A stretch of DNA of 64,000 nucleotides from Adenanthera pavonina (GCA_026686845.1 JAIVEN010000014.1:8418001-8482000); one strand, 5' to 3'; counted from the stretch's first letter, positions 12,492 through 24,590 are shown. Made by a program: numbers and translations. The notes: a model not told the origin generated them from the letters alone.

Positions 12492-12498
12492 TATAAAA
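12492..12498 (+). promoter_or_regulatory. TATA box inside the LTR-like block
   Basis: TATAAAA followed by GGGG lies just downstream of the purine-rich leader, in plus orientation. That fits the U3/R promoter of an LTR whose 3' end is at 15372. It is not near any host start codon. Confidence 0.45.
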
Positions 12499-14551
12499 GG
12501 GGAGTCTATTCTGGACACAAGGGGGGAATTTTCTTTGGGGGCATTAAGAAGTCCTAAGAGAGACCGTGAGAGGAAGCTGTGAAGAGAAGTTCCACGAGGC
12601 AGAGGTGGGCTGGAATTTTAGAGTCCGGAGCAAGGGAGAACGAAAACTGAGGGCGAGGTTTAAGTCATTGATCACCAGGAACGTGGGAGGAGTCTGAGAC
12701 TAAGTAACAAAGAACTTGGTTGGGTAAAATTTTCTATTCCAGTTTCGAATTTTGCTAACAGCTTGCCCTTGGGTTTATCTCTTTGATGTTCTGTTTTCGG
12801 ATTGTATTATTTCTGTCCGAGAATTCTTATTGTCATAAGGTCAAAGATTGCAAAACTACCCTATGTTGATGGACAATTGTGTTCTGGCTAATTTTAGAGT
12901 GTTGTTGTTTGATTCGAGAATTTTGACCTTCGCCTTTTGCCTTTTGTGTTTGGTTTTATTTAGAGTCCGCAAGGAGAAGATGAATTTTATGGATCTATCT
13001 TACTACACAGTGGTTGATTAGCGTTTCCTGGTTTATGGATTGGCATATCCTCTGTTTTGGTCGTGTCATGTTTTAAAGGAGTTTATGGTTCAAATTTCAT
13101 TGATTTCTAGTTATTAGAGTAGCGTCCAGCTGTGTGCTTACCATATAAGGATTTTGGGTTCCTATACATGGAGTTTTTAATGATGCTTGCTGTTTCAGAG
13201 AAAAAAAAAAAAAGGGGGAGGATTTGCTCTGTCGGTGTTGGTAAAAAGCTTTGGCCTTAGAGTTGATAAGGTGACTCAACTAAAGAATGAATATCATCTG
13301 TCTTAAAATCTAATCCATTCCCCCCTTGTTTTTGTTTCTATGGATTCTCTTTGTCAAAGCCTTTAATCACAAAGGAAATTTGATGAGCTTGTTGACAGAT
13401 TCATGCATTTGATGTTGTACACAAACTAACAAAGATATGCTTGTGACTAAATCCTTTGGTTTGTTCCGTATCCTTGGAAAAAAAACTTCATTGCAGTATT
13501 AGTCATTAATCATAGTTCCATGACTGTTGTGTGGGTTAATGGGTAAGCCAGAATCTTTACATATGAAGGGAGGATGTCTTAATCTTGAGTATAGAATGAT
13601 TTGGGGTGTGAGAAGCTCATGGAATAGATTCGGGAAAGGAAGGAGTGTTAGCTCTAAAAGGTGCTTTTGAAGTTGTCCATACGCCCTTTTTTAATCTAAA
13701 GTTGAATCTTCTTGTTGTCCACGTAAATAATGTTATTATTAGCGAACGTTGAATTTACGTTTTTAAAATGTGCCTTTGGAAAATGATTTATGTGATAAAA
13801 ATTTATTCACTTTCCCTTAAGTTGCCTTTATAACTTTTGCCGCGAGTGGTAGCACCGTGGGTACTTTGAATACAGATGAGTAACTTGTGAGTGATAAAGT
13901 CACCACATATGCTGATTATTTTTCTTCCAAAATTTATGTAATGATCATATTTGGAATTATTCTTAATGTTTTCATTTTAAATAAATAAATAGGTGTTAAA
14001 AGAATTTTATGCATTTTTATTTTTATAATAAAAAAATAAAAAAGCATTTGTACAAAAAATTTATTTATCTTCTTTCGAACTTTTTGTACCTTTTTGTCTC
14101 GAGTAATACCACCGTGGATATTTACGCATCAATAGGTGTATTGTGAGGGATAAAGTCGCTATATTATACCAATTGGTTTTATAAAAATAAAATTGTTTTC
14201 AAATGTTTCTTTTCCAATCCAAAATGAAATGTTTAAATCACATATAATTTTAATCATATTGAGAAAAAACATATATTCTTTTTTAGAAATTGATTAAACC
14301 AAAAAATATATAAATAAATGAAAAGAGTAAATTATGGAAATTAATATGTCTTTTACTAATTAAAACACACTAACCAATTCTAAAAATTGTTTTCTTTATG
14401 GAAAGACAAATTATTTTCCATAAACCTCTTTTTTCAAAGAATATATAAAATAAAAAAATTAATTATCAACCCAGTGACACGCTTTTCTAGTCCGATCTAC
14501 GTCGATTTTGATCCCTACGTAGGCCCCAGGCTCTATCCTGGGTCAAGTTCC

Positions 14552-14905
14552 CCTTCATAAATAAATAAATATTCTCTGATTTATTTGGTATTTTTTCTCT
14601 TAATTTAATAAATATTTACCAAAATATTTTTTCAAGTCCAGCTTCGTAAATAAATAAATATTTTCTAATTTTATTTGTTGTTTTTTTCCTTAATTTATTA
14701 AATATTTACCAATTTATTTTTCCAAGTCCGCCTTTATAAATAAATAAATATTCTCTGATTTATTTGGTGTTTTTTCTCTTAATTTAATAAATATTTACCA
14801 AAATATTTTTCTCAGTCCGCCTTTGTAAATAAATAAATATTTTCTGATTTATTTGGTATTTTTTCCCTTAATTTAATCAATGTTTCTCAATTTATTTTCT
14901 CAATC
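14552..14905 (+). repeat. Four tandem units of about 90 bp inside the LTR
   Basis: Units start near 14552, 14641, 14732 and 14821. Each carries AAATAAATAAATATT, a T-rich segment with GATTTATTTGGT, and AATAAATATTTACCAA, followed by a linker such as CAAGTCCGCCTTT. The opposite-strand relative at about 29490-29590 holds only one such unit. The array therefore expanded after the two elements separated, or collapsed in the other. Confidence 0.75.
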
Positions 14906-15372
14906 CCTTTTCCTCATTTTCCTTAAATATTCTCAATCATAATTTAATTTATTTTCTTTATTCTATTTTTTAATTTATTTTCTTAAATTTCTTTTTCTCA
15001 TTTTTTTCTCTAAACCCCTTTCGTTTTTACACTTTTCTTATTTTTATGTTTATTTTTACATATGAATGGTAAAAGGGCAATTAAAATAATTTTTAAAAGT
15101 CATAAAAATTGTATGATCAACCTAAAGTAACCATTCTTAGGAACGAGTGTTGTGGGGGTGCCTAACACCTTCCCCACTCACAATCATACTCCTGAACCTA
15201 ACTCTGATTTGCAGATCTTCCTTATCCTTTTTTGTTTTTATTTTGGTTTTTCAAAATTTTCCTTAAAATTTTGGTGGCGACTCCCTCCAAAATCGGCCCC
15301 CACCGTGAGGGCCGGTTTCTCCTTTTTTTCTGTATTCTCCGCGCCATCCGCCTCACAATCTCGGGTGTGACA

Positions 15373-16195
15373 GGTCTTAAATTTTTTAACACTGTTGCAT
15401 CCCTCAAAAATCGAAATCCCAATTTTAAAGAATATTGGTCAAACCTTTACTATTTGATCATATGCCCATTGATTAAAAATATCTTATATTATATTTAAGA
15501 GGGGAGAGAATATTATCTATACATAGAAGTCCTAAATAATTAATTACACATATGAAAACAACCTTCCATTGACTCGAATTAATTAAATTCATGAATACCT
15601 GAAAAGACCCTTTGATAAACACTAGAAACTTTCTATAGCTACCGTCGTACACGTGACACTTTCTATAAATTCACGTAACTAAATTTAATAAATCCAAGTT
15701 GGATATATCCTTGGATATACTCCCTTCCATTCGTTTTATAAGAATTTTTTGAGAATTTTTTTTTTGTCCTTAATCTAAGTGTCTTTAAAAATTGTGTGAA
15801 TCATTAATGTGTTTTTACCCGAATGTCCTTTATTTAGAACAATTATCATTGATTAAAGGCTTTTAATAAATTTAATTGAAAAAGGATAATTTAAAAAAAT
15901 AATTGAAATTTTAGACAACTTAATAAGATTAACTATTTTTAATCGTATATTTTAATATGTGTGAAAATGGTTAAAATACTTTTATAAAAAGTACTGGAGG
16001 ATTTAGTAATTATGCATTGTATGAACAATCTTGCATCAATGCCTTGAATTAATTAAATTCATGAATATGTAAAAAGTCAACTCCTTGACATTTTGTCTTT
16101 TTGAAATACTCTCATACTTAAGTTCTCAACATATTGTTTCATGGTGATTCCAAAATTTCAACAAATTAAGTAATTAAACCTAAGCTTCACTATAG
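15373..16195. other. Intergenic DNA upstream of UGT copy 2
   Basis: AT-rich with no gene recognised. A segment containing GAATTAATTAAATTCATGAATA occurs twice (split here as GAATTAATTAAATTC, near 15574 and 16047). This suggests a local duplication. Confidence 0.45.
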
Positions 16196-17953
16196 ATGTA
16201 TATGTCCATGGAAGTTCCACCGTCCTTGAAGGGGCATCTGGTGGCAGTGCCTTTTCCCACCGGAGGCCACGTCAACTCCTTGATGAGCCTTTGCAAAATT
16301 CTTGCTTCAAGAAGACCCACTGAGGTTATCATCACCTTCGTCGTCACCCAAGAGTGGCTCGGCTACCTTGACCCTTACCCCAAACCACATAACATTCGCT
16401 TCGCCACCATCCCCAACGTCATCCCTTTGGCGAGCCAAATACTCGATGATACTCGTCGCTTCATCGAAGCCATCGAGTCAAAGATGAGAGATGCGTTCGA
16501 GCAGCTACTCGATCAGCTTGAGTCGCCAGTTACTGCTATCGTTGGTGATGCTGAGTTGGTGTGGGCAACCGCCGTGGCAAAACGGAGGAGTATTCCGGTG
16601 GCTCTGTTATGGACGATGTCCGCGTCGTTCTTTTGCATGTTATGTCAGCTGGATATCTTAGCTCCTGACCGGCGTTTGTCGGTTGATCATTTGGGTAACA
16701 TATCCTGCACAAAACTAGTTGAAATATATCAAGAGTTTTATTATTTTGAAAAAGTACATTATTGTTTTTAGAGCTTCAAATTATTTTGTCATTTACACAT
16801 GCACCGAGAAATCGATACATCAGGAAGGATTTATACACACGGTCATAACAGAATAAAGCACAGAAAAGAGACACTTGTGTGAAATTAAGATGGTCACAGA
16901 GAAATCTTCCATAGAGAATACACACAATTGGGCTACATGACATATGACTTTGCATCACTTGCTGACTTGGATAGCCCTGCTATGTATGGTGGATATACTT
17001 CAATAATTGTTATCATCAATTATTATATTTTGTGATTTGTGATGTTTAGGATTTTGAGTGATGCAGATGAGCAAGCTGAGCAGATTCAGGGAATCTCTTC
17101 CTCACAACTCACTAATCTACGAAAGCTGCTTCAAGAAAGCGATTCGAGAGTTTTGAGGATTGCCTTGGATCGCATTCCTGGAATAGCCAAAACAGATTAT
17201 CTCTTCCTGAATACGGTCCAGGAGCTAGAAGCTGAACCAATAAATTATCTACAAGCTATATTCCCCTTTCGTCTCTATCCTATAGGCCCTGCCATACCCT
17301 TCATGGAACTTGAACCACTGAATGATTCATCAAAGACCGACCTTGACCATATAATAAAATGGTTAGATTCTCAGCCAAAAATGTCAGTATTGTACATTTC
17401 TTCGGGTAGTTTGATTTCAATGTCCCGTCCCCAGATGGAAGAACTTGCTTCAGCTTTAAAAACTAGCGGTATTCGTTTTGTGTGGGCGTCTCGTTCAGAT
17501 GCTGAGTGGCTAAAAGAGAAATGTGGGGACAAGGGTGTGGTGGTGCCATGGTGCGACCAATTGAAGGTGTTGGCTCATGATTCTATTGTGGGGTTTTGGA
17601 GCCATTGTGGGTGGAATTCAACACTGGAAGCATGCTTTGCTGGAGTACCAATCCTGGCATTTCCTCTTTCGTGGGATGGATACTCGAATTGCAGGCATAT
17701 CTTGGAAGAGTGGAGGAATGGGTGGCAGGTGGGTGTGGAGAGATCAGAGGATTTTGTCAGGAAAGAAGAAATATTGGAGGTGCTAAGGATGATGATGGAC
17801 GTGGAGAGTAAAGAGCGGAAGGAAATAAGCGACAAGGCCAAAGAACTCAAAGCCATGTTTCGCCTAGCGATAGCTAAGGGTGGTTCCTCTGACATGAACC
17901 TCGATGCTTTTGTGGAGGACATTTTAGGTGTTCAAGTCCATTTGGGCCAGTAG
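16196..17953 (+). CDS. UGT87A-like: UGT87A-like UDP-glycosyltransferase, copy 2, PSPG box altered
   Basis: Exons are 16196-16694 and 17067-17953, phase-1 joint, 461 residues, the same length as copy 1. Catalytic His lies in PTGGHVNS (copies 1 and 3 have PTRGHVNP). The Asp region reads VGDAELVW. The 44-residue PSPG box (328-371) starts WCDQLKVL and keeps HCGWNS, but its last residue is Gly (codon GGA at 17678-17680) where copies 1, 3, 4 and 5 have Gln. In this enzyme superfamily that Gln contacts the sugar of UDP-glucose, so donor preference or activity may be changed. The frame is open throughout. The 372-bp intron is about 190 bases longer than in copies 1 and 3, from an insertion at about 16770-17010. 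The start is shared with copy 1 (MxMSMEVPPS); 16208 (MEVPPS) is the alternative. Confidence 0.87.
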
Positions 17954-19976
17954 AAAAAAAGCTAGATATATGCCATTACTTGATGCATAATGTGTCGTAT
18001 GATGCAAGAAAATAAATAAGACTATGTTCGGAATAATTATTAGTTGGTGATATTAATTTCGATAGAAAACTAATAACGTAAAGAAATTTTATACATAGGC
18101 TTATTGATGTATAAAATTTATTTATAAATGAATACGAATTAGTAAAAAATTACAGACAAAGGAATGCATTAAATTTTACATTACACATATATATTCACCG
18201 TAGTCTCTACCAAATTAGACATGTACAATATATTTAGCTGTTTAGCTAGTCTGATTTAATCCTATTATACGCAGTTTGATTAATTACGTAACTTAACCAA
18301 GTATGAGTTAAATCAAGACAAAAGAATATTGATTGCTTGAATTAACTTAACCGTAGTCTCTACCAAATTATTTATAGTATTTATTTTCATTAATTTAAAT
18401 AGCTTTGTGTTACTTGGCATATAATCGATCTTTGTTGATATAGTTTAAATTATTGTTAGAGTATTTTTTTTATGTTGGCTACTTTAAGTATTCTTTTTTT
18501 CTTCGGTTAATAATTGTTTTTATGATAATTAATTTTGTTATTATTATGATAATGTCAGAGAATTTTTATTATGGAAAAGCTTATAACTATTTTTTTTAAA
18601 ATACAAGCTTCTCAAACCAATAATATTATAGGACAATTTTGTTAATTGTGGTACAAAAGAATGTTGTGCTTATATTTGGTCGTGTCTTGTATGTCTGTAT
18701 GGGTGTTATTATTTTGCTGGATCCGTCCCTGGGTCGAACTAGGTACACAATTTTCTATTAACCAATATGACTCATGCCTTCTCAACTCTCCCTTTTTCAC
18801 CTTTTCACCTCAATGTTCCATTGGCCTCATGAAAGTTCCGCCTCCTAGATGATAAAAGCATGTGCAAAGATAAAGTAAATATAAAAATAAACAATTTTTG
18901 TTGTTGTGTATAATTAAATTCGAGTGCAAAGGAGGGTTTGGGATAGACTGAAATACTAGCACTGTGTTGCTTTACGAATGAAATGAGTAATTGAATGAAG
19001 ATAAAGCAGAAAACACTGAGATTTTGACATTGAGATGGGAACATCAATGGTGATTCCTTTTTTTTTTTTGGTTCATTATTTATCCAAGAGTTTCGAGGGT
19101 TTAATTAGGAGCTATGGTAGGAGCTTCAGCAGTAGGAGTGCAAGACTAATTAGTGATCGTACCATTATTTCATCCATATTCATGTCAATATCTTCGCCGT
19201 AAACAAGGTTGATGACGTTTACTTTGGATAATAAATGAGTTCGTGATGTAATTAATTAATACATTAATTTTCTAATATTGTAGATTTAATTTTTCACGTC
19301 AACGTAAAAAATGAATGATGAGCAATATTAATAGTGCTATACTTGTAATGACTAAGGAATCTACCAAGTAACTCAGATGAAATATGAAGAAGATAATGCA
19401 ATTTTATTATCAACCAATACAGCTACATGATCAATGATGCATACAACTATAGATTCTCTCAACTTAGTTCAACAACGAAACACTAAGCACTCAATAACAA
19501 AAGGGAGATATTCAGAAATATCACAGAGGGAAGTGAACATAATCAGAGGGAAACATAGAAAAATCATAAGAGAATTCCCAGGCCTTGTGATCTGTGACAT
19601 CACTTCCACCTTCTACTTCTCAAAAGCCCATTCCGATCTCAAGGTTCAAGTCCATATTAGGCCCATTATTAATATTATCCAAACACGTCACCACAATTTT
19701 CAGCCATAGGTGGAGAGGCACCTAGAATGAAGATCTCAGACGTCAATTGTTTCAACGCATCAGATCATAGCAATCATTGTGCGTCAACTTTCTAGTGCCT
19801 TACGCCGGGCCTAGTTTTACTCAAGGCTCGAAATCCGAATCGTACCGTCCAACGACATCGTGGAAACACGATCTTCATGGTCAACATCTGCTTTCCCTCA
19901 CCTTATTTCATCGTTATTCCAGAATTTCAACAAATTCTGTAAACCTGACCTTCACTTTGTTGTGGTGGATCTGTCC
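17954..19976. other. 3' flank of copy 2 and promoter region of copy 3
   Basis: The first 330 bases match the 3' flanks of copies 1 and 3 with many differences (GCCATTACTTGATGCATAATG just after the stop; split copies occur elsewhere). From about 18750, and again from 19840 to 19976, the DNA resembles the upstream region of copy 1. No separate gene is visible. The open frames at 18646-18852 and 19434-19709 have no family resemblance. Confidence 0.5.
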
Positions 19977-21545
19977 ATGGAAGTTCCACCGTGCTTGAAG
20001 GGGCATGTGGTCGCCATGCCTTTCCCCACCAGAGGCCACGTCAACCCCATGATGAACCTCTGCAAATTTCTCGCTTCAAGAACACCCACTGAGGTTATCA
20101 TCACCTTCGTCGTCACCCAAGAGTGGCTCGGCTATATCCACTCTTACCCCAAGCCTCATACTATTCGATTCGCCACTATCCCCAACGTCATCCCTTTGGA
20201 GAGCCAGATACTTGACGATATTCCTTGCTTCTCCGAAGCAATCGCGACCAAGATGACAGCACCGTTCGAGCGGCTACTCGATCAACTTGAACCGCCGGTT
20301 ACTGCTATTGTCGCCGATACTGAGTTGGGGTGGCCAAATGCAGTGGCAAAGCGGAGGAATATTCCGTTGGCTCTATTATGGACCATGTCGGCGACGTTCT
20401 TCCGCACATTCTATCAGCTGGATATGTTGGCCCCGGACCGGCGTTTGTCGGTTGATCTTTTTGGTATTGTATCATCTACAAGACACTTCTTTCATACAAG
20501 ACACTTCTTTCATTATTTAAGAGTTATTTACTATTTTGAAAAAATACGTTAATGTCATCATTAATTAATGTTATATTTTGTGGTTGTGGTGTTTATTACC
20601 TGAATAGTAGTTTAGGACTTTAAGCTTTTGAGTTCATCGATAAACGATGCAGATGAGCAAGCTGAGCAGATTCAGGGACTTCCTTCCTCACAATTCACTG
20701 ATCTTCGAGAGTTACTTCACAAAAGCGATCTCAATTTTTTGAAGATTTCCTTGAATTGCATTCCAGAAGTAGCCAAAACAGATTATCTCCTCCTCAATAC
20801 GATCCAAGAGCTAGAAGTAGAACCAATAAGTTCTCTAAAAGCTATATTCCCCTTTCGTCTCTATCCTATAGGCCCCGCCGTGCCCTTTATGGAACTTGAA
20901 CCACCAAATGATTCATCAACTACCGACCTTGAGCATATAATAAACTGGCTAGATTCTCAGCCAAGCATGTCAGTATTGTACATCTCTTTGGGTAGTGTGT
21001 TTTCACTGTCCCGTCCCCAGATGGAAGAACTTGCTTCAGCTTTAAAAACAAGTGGGATTCGTTTTCTTTGGGTGGATCGATCAGATGCTGTGTGGATAAA
21101 AGAGAAATGTGAGGATAAGGGTCTAGTGGTGCCATGGTGTGACCAATTGAAGGTGTTGTCCCACGGTTCTATTGTGGGGTTTTGGAGCCATTGTGGGTGG
21201 AATTCAACTCTGGAAGCATGCTTTGCTGGAGTACCAATCCTGGCATTTCCTCTTTTCTTGGATCAATACTCGAATTGTAGGCATATCGTGGAAGAATGGA
21301 AGAATGGATGAAAGGTGGTTGTGGAGAGATCAGAGGATTTTGTGACGAAAGAAGAAATATCGGAAGTGCTTAGGATGGTGATGGACGTGGAGAGTAAAGA
21401 GGGGAAGGAAGCAAGAGGGAGGGCAAAAGAACTGAAGGCCCTGTTTCATCGAGCTATTGCCAAAGGTGGTTCCTCTGATAAGAACCTCGATGCTTTTGTC
21501 GAAGGCATTTTAGGTGTTCAAGTCAATTTGGTCCAAGAGATCTAG
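19977..21545 (+). pseudogene. UGT87A-like: UGT87A-like glycosyltransferase, copy 3, one nonsense codon
   Basis: Exons are 19977-20463 and 20653-21545, phase-1 joint. The start is the ATG of MEVPPC; the upstream ATG used in copies 1 and 2 is CTG here. Catalytic His (PTRGHVNP), Asp (VADTELGW) and the whole PSPG box (residues 324-367, ending DQ) are present. At 21309-21311 a TGA replaces the Trp codon of copy 1 (NGWKVV becomes NG-stop-KVV). The predicted product stops at 381 residues and loses the last 78 or so, which in these enzymes form C-terminal helices packing the two domains. The rest of the frame stays open to the TAG at 21543-21545. The 3' part is nearly identical to copy 1, so the break is recent. 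It may be a null allele, a young pseudogene or a sequencing error. Confidence 0.85.
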
Positions 21546-21683
21546 ACATGCCATTACTTGATGCACAAAGTCTAGTACAGTAGATTTATAATTGATGGAC
21601 GAACAAAAAAACGTGATTTGGATAAGGATCTGTACTTGGTTGTAATCTTTCTTTGCCGTACAATTTTTAGTTTGTTCATATAC

Positions 21684-21721
<38 letters not shown>

Positions 21722-22290
21722 TGGGGTTGATGACTTTGAAAGAAAAGTAGCCACAGTAAAATAGCATAAAGAAATTTTCATACGGAGGTATGTTAATTTA
21801 TTAATTTTTTTATAAATGAACAAGAATTAATAATTAAAAATAAAAAATATATAGAATGCATTTATATCACATAAATGTTCAGTTGTTTATCATTTAATTC
21901 TTAATCACACTAGATTTTTCTTCCCATGCAATGTGGGGATGAACAAAAATTTTGTGATTGTCACATATACTACATTGAAAAAAAAATAAGAAAATAGTTT
22001 TTTGTAGTATAGATTTGCTATATAAAATTTTAAAATTGAAAAAAGTAGTAAAATGACCATTTGGCTTTCACATGAACAATTGACGGATGTTTTTCTTAGT
22101 TCTAAAGAAAGATATTAAATTTAACCAAATCTAGTTCATATCTGAAACTAATTTGAAACCTGTCATGTATATACTTTTCGTAGTAAAGAATCCATTGCTG
22201 GTGAATAAGATAAAATAGTAATATATTTAAGGTTTTTTTTCAATGTTATTCAAAACATACTTGATTTATGAGTAAGTCATGTCAAAATAT
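21546..22290. other. 3' flank of UGT copy 3 with a TA microsatellite
   Basis: The flank is homologous to those of copies 1 and 2. A CATA/TA microsatellite lies at about 21677-21720. A segment with AGAATGCATTTATATCACA (about 21854-21912) recurs near 23994, roughly 2.1 kb downstream, in direct orientation. Confidence 0.55.
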
Positions 22291-22299
22291 CTACCATGT

Positions 22300-23275
22300 A
22301 TCTCTTCCAATACATATATAGAGATAACATCTCCTTAAGTTCCCGTTTATATACAGAATAATTTTTGAAGAAATAGGAATGAGAACGAGAATGACAATAA
22401 ATTTAAAATGTACCATTTGATATGTCATATGATATGATGTTGATGGAAATAATAAAAAAAAATAAAAAGTTAGAAAATGACTAAAATAGCCTAAGATTGA
22501 AAAAAAAAAAACACCCTCTTTCTCCTTTCTTCTTCCTTGCTGGACATTGCTCCTTCCCCGGCAATTATCATCCCATGTCAACAAACCAAATAATCAGATC
22601 CACACAAATAAACACACAATATAGCAGGGCCACGCGTGACTAGGGAACGTCTAAAGGTGAAGAATTTTGAGTTTGAGGCAAAGCTCCTTGACTGAGACTG
22701 AAGGTGTGAAGAATTTGGAGTTTGATGGCCGATGGTCGAAGGCGAAGAATTTGGGGTTCATGGATCTCGCCGCCGTCTTCCACAGAGGTTCTCCTCAATG
22801 GTCATTGCTGCAATTGAGGCGACGTTGTTGGGTGCATAGAAGATTGAAGCCGACGATAGTGGATCAAGATATGTGAGGGTTGGGGATGCCGATGATATTT
22901 TTGGACACAGGAAGCTATCGGAGGAACGCCGTTGTCGCATTGGGAACACAGGAAGCCGTTGTCGAAGGAATGAGACCAATTGAGGAAAGAGGCTGTGAAT
23001 GTCAGAGGAATGACCAGAGGAACGAGATGGGTAGGGGTTTGGGATGCTGGCCGAAGGGTAAAAATGACAGACACTTAACCCAAAAAAAAGAACAGGAGGG
23101 ATTGGTCCATTCCGATTGGGGGGGGGCTTGTGTTTGGTTATTCTCTAGTTTAAGGGAATCATCCATTCCCATCCATCCCCATTCCCCCCTACCAAACTCA
23201 TAAATTCACTCATTCCTTTACCCATTCCTATTCCCTCACACTCATTTCTTCATACCAAACGATACCTAATAGTTA
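22300..23275. mobile_element. Possible non-autonomous DNA transposon
   Basis: The left side shows TTCCCGTTTATATACAGAAT and GGAATGAGAACGAGAATGA. The right side, reversed, shows TTAGGTATCGTTTGGTATGA and GAATGAGTG-like words. Such facing ends of a GGAATGxG...CCAAAC type suggest imperfect terminal inverted repeats about 970 bp apart. The interior has balanced base composition and may be captured host sequence, but I recognise no protein. A second block with comparable ends lies at about 25558-26610. Evidence is weak; no target duplication was found. Confidence 0.3.
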
Positions 23276-23993
23276 TTGACATGGCTGTTGAGAGAAAAAG
23301 GTGAGAATATTTATACATGTTCATGACTAAACTGGCTTACGTTTAAGTAAAAAGTCAAAGATAAAAAAAATTTAATTAGTAAGTAATTGTTTTAAAAGAA
23401 ATATGTTAATGAAATAAATTATTCAATTATAATTTTGCTCCACATTTCCTTTTCTCTTAAGTCTTGAAATCGAACATGAACCGTTATTCCCACAATATCA
23501 CCAAAGAATGCTACTTAAATATTGAGGAGAAAAACATGTTCTAGGACTTAAAACTCATATGTGCATGATTAAAAACTTTCCTGTATTATAAATTGTTGTC
23601 ATTTATTTATTTGCACAAATTTATGAGCAAAAACTATAAACTGAATGTGTCTAAGTTTTTCTGCTACATCAATAAGAATATGTGCTATTATAGGATCCAA
23701 CTACTCTGGTGAATGAACTTGACAATAAAGCAACAAATTGAGTAAATGACCAACAACAGAGCAAATAAGAGCAATAACAGAAAAATAATTTATATTCTTT
23801 CCTTTGGCAAAAAGTCTTACAAGCAATGACAAATAGGTTATACTACATCATTTTCCTTCTATGATCCATCTAAATGGTTAATTTTGGGGCATTTAATTTT
23901 TACTTGTCTATTTTAATGCCTGTAAAATGGACCAAAAGAGCAATTTCCAGCTTGTTACAAAAGTTAAAAATGCTGTTTCAGTTTGATTTGTAG

Positions 23994-24590
23994 AATGCAT
24001 CTATATCACACATAATTGTTCAATTGTTCACCATTTAGCTCTTAATCAAATTACAGGTGTACTTAACTGATTGACTAGTCCGATTTAGGATGTGTTTGGA
24101 TTGACTTATATATAAGTGATTATGAGAATATGTACTTATTCATAATAAATTATGAAAATAAGTGATTATATCAAAAGAAATTTGTATATGTATATTTTTA
24201 CCCCATAATTGATTTTTAGAAAAGAAATATGTTTGGATATTTGGGGATTTAAGTGATTATTGAGTGAATAATGAGAAGGAAAAGTGAAATAAGTGATTAT
24301 GGGAATATAAGTGAATATCATAAGTAGAAAAAATCAATTTTTTCCATAAGTACTTATTTAAGACATAAACGCTTATTAAAAATCAGCTTCCATTTGATAA
24401 CTCCAACATATAATCACTTATGGGATCCTATAAGTGACTATATATTCAATCCAATTAGGCACTTAATCTTATTATATACATTTTGATTTAATCATGTCAA
24501 AGCAAGTGTAATTAGGTCTAGATAAAAAAAAATTACTTCAATTAGGTGGAAGTGGAACTAAGCACTAGTTTTATTATACTAAACATTGTT
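23994..24590 (+). repeat. Second copy of the UGT 3' flank, interrupted by a MITE
   Basis: Bases 23994-24086 (AGAATGCATCTATATCACAC, then GACTAGTCCGATTT) and 24464-24590 (CAAAGCAAGTGTAATTAGGT) together correspond to the 3' flank of UGT copy 1 at about 10130-10370. The two parts are separated by a MITE of about 375 bp. The flank is thus present both directly after copy 3 and here, without a gene in front of it. Confidence 0.6.
24087..24463 (+). mobile_element. MITE family A, copy 2
   Basis: The left end contains GGATGTGTTTGGATTGACTT and then TATATATAAGTGATTATGAG. The right end contains ATAAGTGACTATATATTCAA then TCCAATTAGGCA, which reversed gives TTGGATTGAATATATAGTCA. These are imperfect terminal inverted repeats with the core TTGGATTGA. 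The interior is AT-rich and full of AAGTGATTAT words. Comparison with the 3' flank of UGT copy 1 shows that these bases are absent there, so this is an insertion. Exact ends and target duplication are unresolved. Confidence 0.7.

Larger units (their letters stand above)
11800..15372 (+). mobile_element. Long LTR-like block (solo LTR or LARD fragment), copy 1
   Basis: This block of about 3.5 kb has no gag or pol frame. It starts with a purine-rich, GC-rich leader (about 11805-12560), then a TATA signal and AT-rich DNA with a four-unit tandem repeat, and ends CTCGGGTGTGACA, a typical LTR end in CA. A related block in opposite orientation lies at 29102-32677. Both share a segment with GGTGCCTAACACCTTCCCC and one with GGCCCCAGGCTCTATCCTGG. 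From memory these resemble long LTRs of plant Ty3/Gypsy (Tat/Ogre-like) elements. No tRNA primer-binding site follows the CA end, which favours a solo LTR. The left border and target duplication were not found. Confidence 0.6.

Noticed and set aside
19860..19976. 39-codon N-terminal extension of UGT copy 3 (METRSSWS...)
   Set aside because: The stretch matches the non-coding promoter side of copy 1, and all copies with a clear start begin at or within six residues of MEVPP. Translation from 19860 is unlikely.
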